Assembly: GCA_012845835.1 (NCBI GenBank)
Contig: JABAKD010000023.1
Span: 2,552,197 to 2,616,196, forward strand
Length of the DNA: 64,000 nucleotides
Source of the DNA: Undaria pinnatifida
Taxonomy: Eukaryota > Sar > Phaeophyceae > Laminariales > Alariaceae
Reading direction: 5' to 3'
How positions within the stretch are numbered: the stretch's first letter is position 1; each line of letters begins with the position of its first letter. Below, piece by piece: positions 21,857-32,129 of this stretch. The notes under the pieces were generated by a model. That model was not told the origin of the DNA and did not search any database. It saw nothing but the letters and a program-made list of their open reading frames with translations. Both the position numbers and the translations under genes were made by a program.

Positions 21857-22400
21857 CGGTAACGAAACCAACCCGACCAAATCGGACCACTTATTCTGAG
21901 TCCTCGCTCCGAGACCAACCTGCCTTGGAGTTTTCAGCAGTTTTTTGTATTGTTGAATTCTGGGGATGTTTCGACGACGTCGTCTTGTTGTTGCGTCTGG
22001 GTGGGTTCCTCGCTGGCTGCAACTCGATAAGGAGACCAACCCGACCAGATCTGACTACGCATGCGGAACCCCCGCCTCCAAAATGCCATGATCAACAATT
22101 TTCAGCTGTGTACTTATTTTTCAAAACCCGGGTGTGTCTTTGCAGCGTGCCCCGGCTCTTGCGTTTGGGTGGATTCCTCGCCCGCTACAACTCGGTAAGA
22201 ACATCAACAATACCAGATCGGATGATGGATTCTGAGTCCCGCCATGGAAGTGCCCTACAGCTGTTTGAATATTTCCAACTCCGGGGGTGTACGCTGCCCC
22301 CCCCTTTTCTCGCGTCTTGGCGCATTCCTTGTTGGATGCAGCTCGATATCGACACAGACCCGGCCAGAATGGACGACGGAATCGGACCCTCCCCCCCCTC
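21857..22400 (+). repeat. Tandem repeat, ~165-170 bp period, three diverged units
   Basis: Units begin near 21857, 22025 and 22195 with an ACTCGGTAACGAAACCAACC-like start. Each has a TTTTCAG..TTT middle and a TTGCGTCTGGGTGGGTTCCT-like end. A 291-codon plus-strand frame (21925-22800) spans this and the next array and shows the repeat as LLRLGGFLAG..NS. The open frame may be incidental, since the unit sequence drifts without codon-like constraint that I can see. Confidence 0.6.
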
Positions 22401-22499
22401 CCTCCCCCGACATTACAATTTTTCAGCGTGTATATTTTTCAAATTATACGAAACGTTTTCGAGTTGTTCCCACCAATGCAATGCGATCAAGCTCCCACC

Positions 22500-22860
22500 T
22501 ACACACGACTCTGGCGAACGGATAATCGCCAAAGTGAGCCACAAAGGTACCGCGACGAAGCTCTCCACCAACACACGACTCTGGAAACTGATTCTCGCCA
22601 AAGCGATCCACCGAAGTACTGCAACGCAACTCCGGCCAACACACATCTCTGGAAAGCTGTCTTTTCGCGGATGTGAGCGACCGAGGTACTGCGACGAAGC
22701 TGCCGCCAACACACGTCTCGGGAAAGCCGGTTTCTCGCCAAAGCCGGCCGCCAAGGTACGACGACCAGGCTCCCACCGATACACGACTCACGAAGAATGA
22801 TTTCTCGCAAAATCGAACCACCGACGCATTGTGGCCAGGTTCCCACCAACACACCCTTCG
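22500..22860. repeat. Tandem repeat, ~69-bp period, five units
   Basis: Units begin with CCAACACACGACTCTGG or variants at about 22500, 22569, 22637, 22707 and 22777. Each has TTCTCGCCAAAG, a CACCGAGGTACTGCGACGAA-like block and CTCCCACCAACAC. Several frames on both strands remain open through it, so none is favoured as coding. Confidence 0.75.
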
Positions 22861-23289
22861 CATTCGTGCTCACACACAGCACTACCCTTCGAGCCTCGTG
22901 TTAAACGTCGATCCAACAGGCAAGCTTTTCCGGAATCAGCGTTCATTTTGCGTCTTTCTCGTCTTTGATCATATCAGATTTTCTAACGGCCTGTATATCG
23001 TGCAGAATCTTTTCGAGCATCAGCCGCACATATTTCGGTCTCTCGGAGAATCATGGAGAAACACGTGTACCCTGAGATGAAACAGTTCATTCCCCGCTTT
23101 CGTCGCCATACGTAATAAGTGAAAACCCCTAATTTAGGATTTTCTCCTCTTTCGAGCAGCTTCTGCTGCTGCGGTTCTCTGCCTTCTCCTCTAACCCTCT
23201 ATTGCCTCCACCACGATATCTCGGACTCTCTCCGCTAACGCTCTGCTGTCTCCGCCACCACATCAGTCGACTTTTCATAGTTCAAAGCC

Positions 23290-23394
23290 ATGGCTCGCGT
23301 AAACTTCGTCCAGTACCGCAACGACAACCACTATCTTCATGACATCTCCAATGTACCAGGTTTAATATCCCCTGCGGCACCGCTGTGCCGGTAA
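23290..23394 (+). CDS. Short ORF or possible first exon, unknown
   Basis: An ATG in a good eukaryotic context (AAGCCATGGCTC) opens a 34-codon frame starting MARVNFVQYRNDNHYLHDIS, preceded by a CT-rich leader-like stretch. A possible donor (AAT|GTACCA) lies 21 codons in. No matching downstream exon was found. It could be the first exon of an undetected gene or a chance frame. Confidence 0.2.
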   Translation: MARVNFVQYRNDNHYLHDISNVPGLISPAAPLCR

Positions 23395-23815
23395 TCTACT
23401 CTCCTACCTCTGTAACACTGCCGGTGCTTACCGTCGTACCAGCTTGTTGTGCCTCTTCTGCAGTACGCGTAATTTCTCGACTGCTGTACGTGTCCTTCTG
23501 TAGCTTCAGTACAGAGTCTTATTCTAGGTTTTCTCTGCTCGACTGTACCAGGCATGTATGAGTACGTGCGGAGCCTTTCTGAAAAGCTGTGCCTCGGACC
23601 CTCGGGTATCACCTCACGTTACTTGCATGTACTTCCGTGACACTGCTGCTCACAGCAGCAGAATACCAGTATATGGCATCTGGTGTGCAATACGAGTTCC
23701 TTGCCGTGAATAACTCCTAGATCGCAATATATATTCTGCAGTGTGAGGCATCTACTCTGAAATGATTTTGGACGTTCAGCAGGGACCAGCCTGCATTTCG
23801 TCTTTTTTATAACCG

Positions 23816-23907
23816 GCTTTCACCCCTATAGAGCCCTAAAAACTCTCTCTATACTAATTCCAAGTAAATTTGTCCCAAAAACAGATTTCCAGCTTCAAGG
23901 GCGTTAA
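23816..23907 (+). mobile_element. TTAA-ended MITE (family F), copy
   Basis: CACCCCTATAGAGCCC, CTCTCTATACTAATTCCAAG, a TTTGTCCCAAAAACAGATTTCC block and GGGCGTTAA at the right end. The left TTAA is degenerate. Confidence 0.6.
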
Positions 23908-23909
23908 TT

Positions 23910-25180
23910 CCCAACTCAACTCGTCAGTGTTTTTTATCCTCCCCTGGAACTTTCACCAGTTTTTTATTTTGAGTTACGGGGATGACTCGAGATTGACCGC
24001 GCACTGCTGTCTGCTGCGCTTATGTTGCAGTAAGGTCGAGGCGTCAGACGTTCAAAAGGTAACGACCGATACACCTGCGGCTGTCTCATTTGCGATTTCA
24101 GTTCGAATGGGTTCCTTCAATTTCGGCTCGTCGCACCCTCGGAATCTCCCGGGACCTCCAGCGTTTCGGTTGTTGAAACGGGCACCGCGGTTGATTACCC
24201 AGTCATGAATCGTGGATGCATAACGTGTGGATGGGCGGTTAGCCCAAACCCCTCCACTTTGTTTGGTTATATCTTGGTTGATACTGTACGATTCCAGGTG
24301 ATGCATGTGCCGTTTCCATATCTGATGTTGCACAGCATATGAAGGCGTCCCTAGCCGGGAACAGATCCGCCTTTCCTGCTACATTAAGAAAGGGGCGTTT
24401 GGACAAGTTTACCCCTGCTCAATGAAAGAGATCCTCCCTGTAGTGCTTGTTCAGATATTCACCTAACTCCACCGTACTAACTCCTAGTGACGTGGTGCTG
24501 CAACACTTTGTCACCAAATATGCACATGCGTTTGATATAATGTAGTACTCTCACGCTACTGAGCGTGTACAAGGTGGGCTATGTAGTGCGTCTACTTGCT
24601 ATAGACTAATTGGTTACACATCGGCGACTCGGAAGGAGACTAGCTGCCACTGTGGTATCGACGTCTCTATCATACATTAACACGACCCCTCGATGGAGGT
24701 GTCAACGGTAAATTTGTCGTGATTTCGCGATATTGTGTTAGGTGTGGATCACAAGAGTCGAAGGCAGTGGTGTTTAGTAACAGATATAATCGCGGCAATG
24801 GAGCCCTGCGGAGTGTCTATCGAATGAAATAGCAGGCGACAACAACAAGCCAATTGCAATAGTGATCTAAGTTCGACAATAGTCCCATGGCCATTTGTCC
24901 GGCGTGTGGCTTCGGGTAGGTGTCAACCACGCATTTATCCTCAATTTGGCGACCGTCGTCTTTGTGAGAACCTTACATTCGTCAACATGTACCATACGAT
25001 CGGGGTATTGCTTTTTTGCCCAACGTTTCCTGACTGACTGAGCTCCTCAGCTACGAAACTACCCGCTATCATGTGAATCCCGTTGGGATATTTTATATTA
25101 TCTTTTCACAATCAGGATTGTTTACCGGGTTTTACTACTTATATAGCCTTTCTCTCAGCATCGGTCGTAGGGAATCGTGA
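23910..25180. other. Non-coding stretch, nothing recognised
   Basis: No recognised coding exon or repeat. It may contain the promoter or upstream exon of the EsV-1-7 gene, but I cannot identify either. Confidence 0.35.
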
Positions 25181-25435
25181 TGGTATAGAGCTCCTCAAGT
25201 ATGGAGTCGTCGAACCAATAGATGCACCCACTACGGTAGCAATCCTCTAACGGAAGATATTCGAATCTCAGTCCAACGTACCCCTGCTCTGCCGGCCTTT
25301 CCTGCGCCGCTCGCCCAGGCCTCCACACAGCGCTCGTCAGCGGCGAAAAGGAGGCGTTTCTCACCGAGACGACCAAAGCTCAATAGAGGGGGAAGGAACG
25401 CGGCGGTGTACGCCCAGAAGGAATCCGAGGACGAG

Positions 25436-27187
25436 ATGGTGGACGCCCAAGCCAAGAGTTGCTCTCATGGCTCCTGTACAAGGCGACCGACGTCGAATAT
25501 AAAGGGCAGCAAGGTGGCATTCTACTGCAAGTGGCATGGGAAGGACGGCATGGTGGAGGTCCTCAGCGACTGTTGCTCACATGACTCGTGCAAGCGGCGA
25601 CCGAGTTTTAATGTAGTGGGCAGCAAGAAGGCCGCGTACTGCAAGCAGCATGCGGAGGACGGTATGATGAACGTCCTACACAGGATATGCTCACATAGCT
25701 CGTGCACCAAGCCATCAACGCTTAATGTGAAGGGGCGCAAGTCTGCCGTGTACTGCGAGCAGCATGCTGAGGACGGCATGTTGGATGCCCGTGGTTCGTG
25801 TTGTTCGCACGACGCATGCTCTAAGCGACCTACATTCCATGACAAGGGCAGCAAGAAAGGTGCGTACTGCAAAGATCATGCCGCGGGTAGCATGGTTGAC
25901 GTCAGTACGAAGAGTTGCTTTCAGGCCTCCTGCAGTAAGAAACCGAGTTTCAATGTGGAGGGTAACAAGACAGCGGCATTTTGCAAAGATCATGCTGAGG
26001 ACGGCATGGTGGATGTCTGTTCCAAGCGTTGCTCACATAACTCCTGCAAGGTGCGACCGTCGTTCAATGTCCAAGGCAGCAAGACGGCGTTGTACTGCTC
26101 GAAGCATGCTCTAGACGGCATGGTAAACGTTTTTGTTAAGCGTTGCTCAAGTGACTCTTGCATGAATTCACCGACGTTCAAGGTCGAGGGCAGCATCGCT
26201 GCGACCTTCTGCGGGAATCATGCCGAGGCCGGCATGGTGTCCGTCCGCAGCAACATTTGCTCACATGAATCCTGCAGGAAATATTCGACCTTCAATGTTG
26301 AAGGCAGCAAGAGGGCTGCGTACTGCGTGCAGCATGCCGCGGATGGCATGGTTAATGTACGTGATAAGCGGTGCTCATACGATTCCTGCGCGAAGCTGCC
26401 GAGCTTTAATGACGAGGGCTGCAAGAGGGCACTTTACTGCAAGGAGCATGCCGGGGATGGCATGGTCAGCGTCCGTGTTAGGTATTGCTCGCATCATTTT
26501 TGCAAGAGGCGCCCGACGTTCAATGTGAAGGGTAGCAAGGCGGCGGCGTTCTGCAAAGAGCATGCGCTGGACGGGATGGTGAACGTCGTAAGCAGCCAAT
26601 GTTCACACGATTCCTGCCCGACGCAACCGAGTTTCAATGTCGAGGACAGCAAGACGGCGGCGTGGTGCAAACAGCATGCGGGGAACGGCATGGTAAACGT
26701 CGCAAACACCCGTTGCTCATACGGGTCGTGCGTCACGCGATCAACCTTCAGTGCTGCCGGTAGCAAAAAGGGGGTGTACTGCAAGCGGCATGCTCTGGAA
26801 GGCATGGTGAACGTCCGCGATAAGCTTTGTGCGCACGACTCCTGCGCGAAGCTGCCGAGCTTTAATGATGTGGGTAAGAGGGCACTTTACTGCAAGGAGC
26901 ATGCTGAGAATGGCATGGTGAACGTCCGTCATAAACGGTGCTTGCACGGCTCCTGCACGAAGCGACCGACGTTCAATATCGAGGTCAATAAGACGGCGGC
27001 ATACTGCAAAGAGCATGCGGAGGACGGCATGGTAAACGTCAATAAAAGGATTGCTCACGCGAGTCGTGCAAGCGGCCAGGGCACTTTGATGTTGGGCGGG
27101 GCAAGGCCCCGGTGTAGTGAAAGCAATATACCAAACAGGTCACGGTTGGCGTCCTTAGCGAACGCCATTGACGTGACTCGCGCATGA
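25436..27187 (+). CDS. EsV-1-7 domain protein with 14 tandem Cys/His repeats
   Basis: A 583-residue frame, essentially all repeats. Fourteen units follow C-X4-C-X16-C-X2-H-X12 (38 residues, 114 bp), starting at residue 9 (nt 25460) and ending near 27049. Unit 13 is one residue shorter. Typical pieces are CSHDSC, RPSFNV.GSK, AAYCK.HA and DGMVNV. This is the EsV-1-7 motif, named after an Ectocarpus virus gene and expanded in brown algae; the Ectocarpus developmental regulator IMMEDIATE UPRIGHT carries a few such repeats. Zinc binding by the 3Cys/1His set is plausible but unproven. The start is the first in-frame ATG, 25436. The frame is open back to 25181 and 25355-25435 looks like a decayed repeat (GGRNAAVYAQKESEDEM), so an upstream spliced exon or a lost N-terminus is possible. 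No signal peptide or membrane segment is seen. The tail after about residue 538 has left the repeat pattern through a frameshift. Confidence 0.85.
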   Translation: MVDAQAKSCSHGSCTRRPTSNIKGSKVAFYCKWHGKDGMVEVLSDCCSHDSCKRRPSFNVVGSKKAAYCKQHAEDGMMNVLHRICSHSSCTKPSTLNVKGRKSAVYCEQHAEDGMLDARGSCCSHDACSKRPTFHDKGSKKGAYCKDHAAGSMVDVSTKSCFQASCSKKPSFNVEGNKTAAFCKDHAEDGMVDVCSKRCSHNSCKVRPSFNVQGSKTALYCSKHALDGMVNVFVKRCSSDSCMNSPTFKVEGSIAATFCGNHAEAGMVSVRSNICSHESCRKYSTFNVEGSKRAAYCVQHAADGMVNVRDKRCSYDSCAKLPSFNDEGCKRALYCKEHAGDGMVSVRVRYCSHHFCKRRPTFNVKGSKAAAFCKEHALDGMVNVVSSQCSHDSCPTQPSFNVEDSKTAAWCKQHAGNGMVNVANTRCSYGSCVTRSTFSAAGSKKGVYCKRHALEGMVNVRDKLCAHDSCAKLPSFNDVGKRALYCKEHAENGMVNVRHKRCLHGSCTKRPTFNIEVNKTAAYCKEHAEDGMVNVNKRIAHASRASGQGTLMLGGARPRCSESNIPNRSRLASLANAIDVTRA

Positions 27188-27520
27188 AGCAATCGGCCTT
27201 CAAAGTCGAGGAGGGCATAGCTGCGACGTGCTGCAAACCGCATGCCGTGGTCGGCATGGTGCGCGTCCGTAGCAAAGCTTGGTCACATGAATCTTGCAAG
27301 GGGGGACTGAAGTGTAATGCCGAGGGCAACAAGACGCGACGGCTCAAGTGGGATGCTGAGGATGGCATTGTGAACGTTTGTTTGTTGAATGTGCAGATAC
27401 AACTGTCGCACGAAGCACCGAAGCTTCCATATCGAGGTCAGCAGGTCGAAGGTATACTGCAGGCAAAATGCTGCGGAAGGCATGGCAGATATCGCTAACA
27501 AACATTTGCTCACGTGCCCA
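27050..27520 (+). pseudogene. Frameshifted remnants of further EsV-1-7 repeats
   Basis: Directly after repeat 14 the pattern continues one base out of frame: TGC TCA CGC GAG TCG TGC encodes C-X4-C in the shifted frame. After an unrelated ~95-bp stretch, at least three more decayed units follow at about 27166-27280, 27280-27375 and 27390-27500. They show pieces such as SAFKVEEGIAATCCKPHA and SHESCKGGLKCNAEGNK in changing frames. The ancestral gene therefore had at least 17 repeats, and the present stop at 27185 is a consequence of the shift. Confidence 0.75.
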
Positions 27521-27524
27521 AGGC

Positions 27525-28890
27525 AACGGACGTTGGCTATAGCGAACGGCGAGCAGCCACTATGTGCACTCGAAATGAGGAGGACCGTTGGGACCAACCA
27601 ACCAAGTGAACAACATGTGAGCTACTATTTACGAGGTTGGGGGCTGTTCGAGATCTCTTTGATGTGGAGACTTCACGGGAAAAGACCTACCCTGTGTCGT
27701 GATCACGGCCGGCCGCTATTGGTCGAAGTTGTGACAATAGAGCGTTACAAGGGAAGTCCTCGTACCTCGTTTTATACCTCACCTTTTGGTTTGTTAGGAT
27801 TGGCATCCACGCTTGAGGATGGACTGCTTGGAATTGCTGTAGTTTGACACCATTTGTGCGTCAGTGAAGAGGCTAAATGACCCTTCACAGAACGTTCAAT
27901 CCGAAAGTTCTTCCGAGCTTGTTTGGTATGAACCCGAACGTTTGATAACGTAAATTCGTCAAGGTCTGTAGAGTAGACTGTATGAAACCCGCTGACGTGA
28001 TGCGCTTGACGTTTTTGACAGAGGGGCTGGATATATCGCTGTCGAAGCAGCGTAAGGCATTCAAACAGATAGGTAGGTACGTATGTAGCCTGTGGTTTCT
28101 CCAAAGCACGCGGTATGCCCTACATGGTGTCGCTAGTATTCGACTTCTGGTCCACGAGACAAGAGCTATGCTACAAGGATGACCTTCCGCGGTATACAGA
28201 AGTGACCAGGACTTTGTGGTCTCATTAGGTTGTCCAACCTGGTTGCTCAGAGAACATCGATCAGCATGTAACCGGTGTTGAGGAAACCATTGAGGGGGTT
28301 CATAACTCATTATCTCATGGAGCATTTATTTGGGAGAGGGGGGAGGCGAGTCAGGGTATGCTTTTCTGGCGCGGAAGACGACTCAGAAGACGGCTATTGT
28401 CGAAAGCTGTGGCGTAGTCGATTGGTTTATACAACACTGGTGAGCGCATTTCCATCAACGTGTAATGCTTGACAACGGAACAGGCACTTGTACTGAACCA
28501 CCCGTCTGAGAATATGCGTTTTGCTGCGTAACATCCGTGGCATTCGATGGGGCTGTAAGAAGAGCGCCAGTGGTACGCGAGTAGTTATTATTAGTACCTA
28601 CTGTTGTACCTCCATTCTTGTATCTCCAACCCGCGAGGATATAGAAACTACCTCGTACACACTTCGTTATTACGTTCGAAGATAGACTCTAATTTCCGGC
28701 CAAGAAATAGGGGGCTCATTTCCAGCCTCGGGCGTACGCACAGTAGAACCAAAATGGGGTACACCAACAAACGCGACAGGCTCGCGGTAGGGGAGGACAA
28801 GAGTTCATATCCCGACGAAAAGCCTTCACAACTCGGGAGCCTTGTTGCACTCTATCTGTCTTACTTTTGTATCTGCTGCTGTAAGTGCGC
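27525..28890. other. Non-coding stretch, nothing recognised
   Basis: 3' flank of the EsV-1-7 locus. No supported gene, RNA or repeat was seen. Confidence 0.35.
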
Positions 28891-28894
28891 ACAA

Positions 28895-29188
28895 GGGCTC
28901 CGCTCAGCGGGCGATTTACGCCGCCCACTTCGCTCGCGCATGAATAGAACAAGGTGTGAAGGGGGCAGCATGAAGGGGCCAATGATTTGGTGCAACTAGC
29001 GACTTGATAATGCCAAGAGCTGATTGTGCTGAGCTGGTTGCCTTGTGCTGTACTGTCTCCTTGCTAGCGATGTCACGTTCTGATCGGCAGCACAGGTGTA
29101 AGGTGCGAAAAATAAAAAGATGAGGACCGAGAGAGGACATTCAGTGAAAGACGGGTACACAGCAGTACATACGCACATACCGGTACCT
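28895..29188 (+). repeat. 0.3-kb direct repeat, left copy (TRIM/LTR-like?)
   Basis: Starts GGGCTCCGCTCAGCGGGCG and ends near CCGGTACCT. It matches 29847-30149 along its length, sharing GGGGGCAG.A..AAGGGGCC, ATGATTTGGTGC, GCGATGTCACGTTCT and GAC.CCGAGAGAG. A GC hairpin near the start (GCGGGCG..CGCCCAC) is kept in both. Two ~0.3-kb direct repeats about 0.95 kb apart, with ~0.66 kb between, are the size of a terminal-repeat retrotransposon in miniature. No primer-binding site or TG..CA ends were confirmed. Confidence 0.6.
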
Positions 29189-29846
29189 AATATGAACTTT
29201 TGAGGGCTGGATGCGCTGTACTGTGCTGTTTTTGTGATACGTGCTCGAGACGCCAACATGCTCCTATTGCTGTAGCTCTATGAGCTGCGGGTGGGTGTGT
29301 TTTAATTGTGAAGGAGCAGAACAGGTGCAAAATAAACGTGTACTTGTAGCCTACGAACAACGTCATGATATGATTGACACGTGCAAAAATAAACGTCCAC
29401 GAATGAATGTTGGGACGAACTTGTTATACTTGATTTTGTTCATCGGTACTTGGTATGTTAAGTTTTGTGTGGGAATGGCTATCTGGCTCATTGTTTACCC
29501 TTTTTCGATTATGACTCGGGCTCTGAAGATGCATTTTTTCACTTTTTTTTCGATTTTTCGAACAATCTTTGTTTAGTTTGTGGAAAATCTTTAGAATAGT
29601 GCGGGGATATTTTTCTTGAAGCAGTGCTTGACAATTTGAATTGAAATTGGTGTTGGAGCGATCCCGAGGAACACGAACAAGGCACATGAAGCAAGGAACG
29701 CGAATATAACCGCTGGGAAGTTTCTCCGAAAGGAGAGATAGGCAAGCGTGTTCCGAGTGGGAGCGCAGAGAACGAAGCGGGCCCTTGTAATATAGTGATT
29801 CCAAGAATAAAATGTTGCCGAGGCATTCTTAAGTGTTTCTATAAGA
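29189..29846. other. Spacer between the two direct repeats
   Basis: About 660 bp, T-rich in the middle, with no protein domain. If the flanking repeats are LTRs this would be the non-coding internal domain. Otherwise it is plain spacer. Confidence 0.35.
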
Positions 29847-30149
29847 GGGCTCTACTCCGCGGGCGGCTGACTCCGCCCGCTACGCTCTCGCAAGGAAGAA
29901 TGCATCTCAAACATGTAAAGGGGGCAGAGGTAAGAGGCCCATGATTTGGTGCGAGCAACGAGTTCATAATGCAAAGAGCTGTTTGTGCAGAGCTAATTGC
30001 CCTGTGCTGCGCTATGTGTTTGTTGGCGATGTCACGTTCTAATCGGCAGTACGGGTGTAATTTGTGAGGGGGGAAAAACGTAGACACCGAGAGAGATAAC
30101 TGAAGAAAACATCAATAGAGGAGTACACAACACATACAAACCGGTACCT
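29847..30149 (+). repeat. 0.3-kb direct repeat, right copy (TRIM/LTR-like?)
   Basis: Homologous to 28895-29188 in the same orientation. The start hairpin is clearer here (CCGCGGGCGG..CCGCCCGCTA). Identity is moderate by eye, so the duplication is not recent. Confidence 0.6.
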
Positions 30150-30561
30150 TGTACCTGGTACTTCGTTTCATCCCTGGTACTGCTGTGAGTTCGAAAGAAG
30201 GCACAGCGCAGCACCCCTCAGCACCGCAGAGCAGGGCAAGGCACGGCACCGCACCGCGCGGCACCGCCTGACGCTGCGCTGCACTACTGAGATTTATATA
30301 CGAGCTGGGCTGAGCTGAGCTGTGGGCGTGCATTGTGATTCAATAACGTAGTACCTGACATGTGCAAACCTCGTGTAGTAGTACCGGTACAACGTATTGA
30401 ATCTCGAAAAAGCAATGAAAAAACGAGAAGCGCTATTTCAGGCATCCGAGCTCGCTCAGCCGTCCGGAGAGGAGAATATCTTAAATATAGTGTAGGAAGC
30501 GAAATAAATGGAGGCCGCTCAACAAATCAAATAGATGGTTGTAAGTAGGTTAATAAGGAGA

Positions 30562-30665
30562 CTATCCACTAGACCGCAGTCACTGCTGTGACTATGTGGT
30601 CTAGTGGATAGACTGTCTGCTTCTAAGCCTGTGGTGTGCGTGGGTTCGAATCATTTTATCACCGG
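30562..30665 (+). repeat. tRNA-like unit 1 with complementary fold-back leader
   Basis: A perfect A-box TGGTCTAGTGG and B-box GGTTCGAATC lie 46 nt apart, and the D arm pairs (GTCT/AGAC). The anticodon arm and T stem do not pair, so this is not a functional tRNA. Immediately upstream, CTATCCACTAGACC (30562-30575) is the exact reverse complement of GGTCTAGTGGATAG (30598-30611), and inner AGTCAC/GTGACT also pair, giving a long hairpin that would sequester the A-box. A SINE head or a partly inverted tRNA pseudogene are the likely explanations. Confidence 0.55.
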
Positions 30666-30689
30666 AAAAGTAAGATATATAGGATGTTG

Positions 30690-30790
30690 CATTAGACTAC
30701 AGAGTCACTGTGACTGTGTAGTCTAGTGGATCGACTGTTCGCTTCTGAGCCTGGTGTGCGTATGGGTCCGAATCCCGTTGTCATCAGAAA
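30690..30790 (+). repeat. tRNA-like unit 2 with fold-back leader
   Basis: Second copy: A-box TAGTCTAGTGG, B-box GGTCCGAATCC, and a T stem that pairs better than in unit 1. It is again preceded by an inverted copy of its own 5' part (TTAGACTACA..TGTAGTCTA with GAGTCAC/GTGAC inside). Two tandem units with the same odd design imply duplication of the whole fold-back module. Confidence 0.55.
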
Positions 30791-31249
30791 TAGAAAGATT
30801 GATATCATACCCATAAAAATGTACTGACAGTATACTCTGTTCGTGGTACTACGGTTTCAGATACTGATCTACGGAAGTTGGGGTTTCCTATATTGTGGAG
30901 AGGCGTTGTTTAGAAGCGTTTGGGTGTTCTTGAGTGAAATATTGCCGCACGCGAGACAGTCGATGATGGTAACGATACGTCCCGGGATTTGATGAAATGA
31001 TACTGCCCGTATATTTGGCCGAGGGGAGTCTGTGACAATCGGTACGTCTCACTCGTGTGTGTACGAAGTGCGTGACATACTGGTACTGCTTCTGTATGTT
31101 CTGTGTATGCACTGGTCTGTGACAGAACGTTTCGACCTGCGCGTGTGTATTTTGGTTGGTGGTGCTAGTCTATATTTTACTCTCTTTATTTATACGGCAT
31201 CGCGGCAAGCCGCGCAACTACACAGCTTGCGTCATCTACAGCAGTTACA

Positions 31250-32124
31250 TACAACACGATTATCATATCGGTCCGGGCCCGAACCTGCTGAAGGGGTGCT
31301 ACCATGCCAGAGGGGGATGAGCTGCTCCAACAGCGCGTTAGAGCTGGAGAAGGACGTTGACGCCGCAACAACGACGAGGTATGCGGCGGAGGTGGCAAGG
31401 GCTTTGACATCGTGGGTGGCAGGTGAGAGTTCACTGGAGATATTCGCCGAGGCATCGACGGAACGACACGCTGAGTATACGACAGTGGAGCTCCTTGCAG
31501 CGGCTTCGGCACAAGACTCTTGGCAGCCGAGAGAACACTGAGGGTGTCCCCGGATGTCGCGACTCAGCCAAACATGACGTCGGCAGAAGAGGTGGAACGA
31601 CAAAGAGTTCTGCAGTGAGGCAGCAGCAGTTGCTGCATCAGAGGAGCAGCAGGAGCGAGAGTGAGGGCGGTGGAGCATGGAACACACAGTCATCGGGTAG
31701 CGGCAGTATGGGCGGTGGCGTACAACAGTTGGTCAGGGGTGGTTTGGGTGGCACACGCAGTCTTGGCCTTGAGCCGGTGTGGGCAACGTAGGAGGGCAGG
31801 CGAGTTTGGGCCGAAAAGGGGTGTCAACTTTCCTATTTGACCCGGTGAAATTAAAAGGGGTTCCGATTACGCTGAGTAACCGAGACGGTCGGCATGGTGC
31901 GGTGGTTGGGGACATGGGTTTGAAGGAAAGAATGTATAACGAGGAAGACGAGGAGGAGCATGGAGGTTACAGCAATGACAGCAGCAGCAACAGCAGCACC
32001 ACTACCAGCAGCATCAAAAGGCTGGATGGGAGATGGGATGGATCATCGTGGTTCCCCTTTGACCGTGGCAAGACTTCATCTGCATTCCCCAGGCATGATA
32101 TGTTCGAGTGTAGCATCGCTTGAT
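31250..32124 (+). pseudogene. Candidate protein-coding region, Ser/Gly-rich, frame broken
   Basis: Three plus-strand stretches look coding. One is at 31320-31540 (LELEKDVDAATTTRYAAEVA). A second, Gln/Ser/Gly-rich, is at about 31580-31790 and ends at a TAG near 31791. The third starts at 31779 in another frame (VSTFLFDPVKLKGVPITLSN, then an acidic EEDEEE stretch and Ser/Asn/Thr runs) and stops at 32122-32124. Frames 2 and 3 overlap by a few bases, so a small indel or an unseen intron separates them. No known domain was recognised. A T/G-rich 3'-UTR-like tract follows. Confidence 0.35.
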
Positions 32125-32129
32125 TATTT

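Noticed and set aside
22413-22882. Minus-strand CVGGS/CVGRS repeat proteins
   Set aside because: Shadows of the 69-bp tandem repeat; several frames equally open on both strands.
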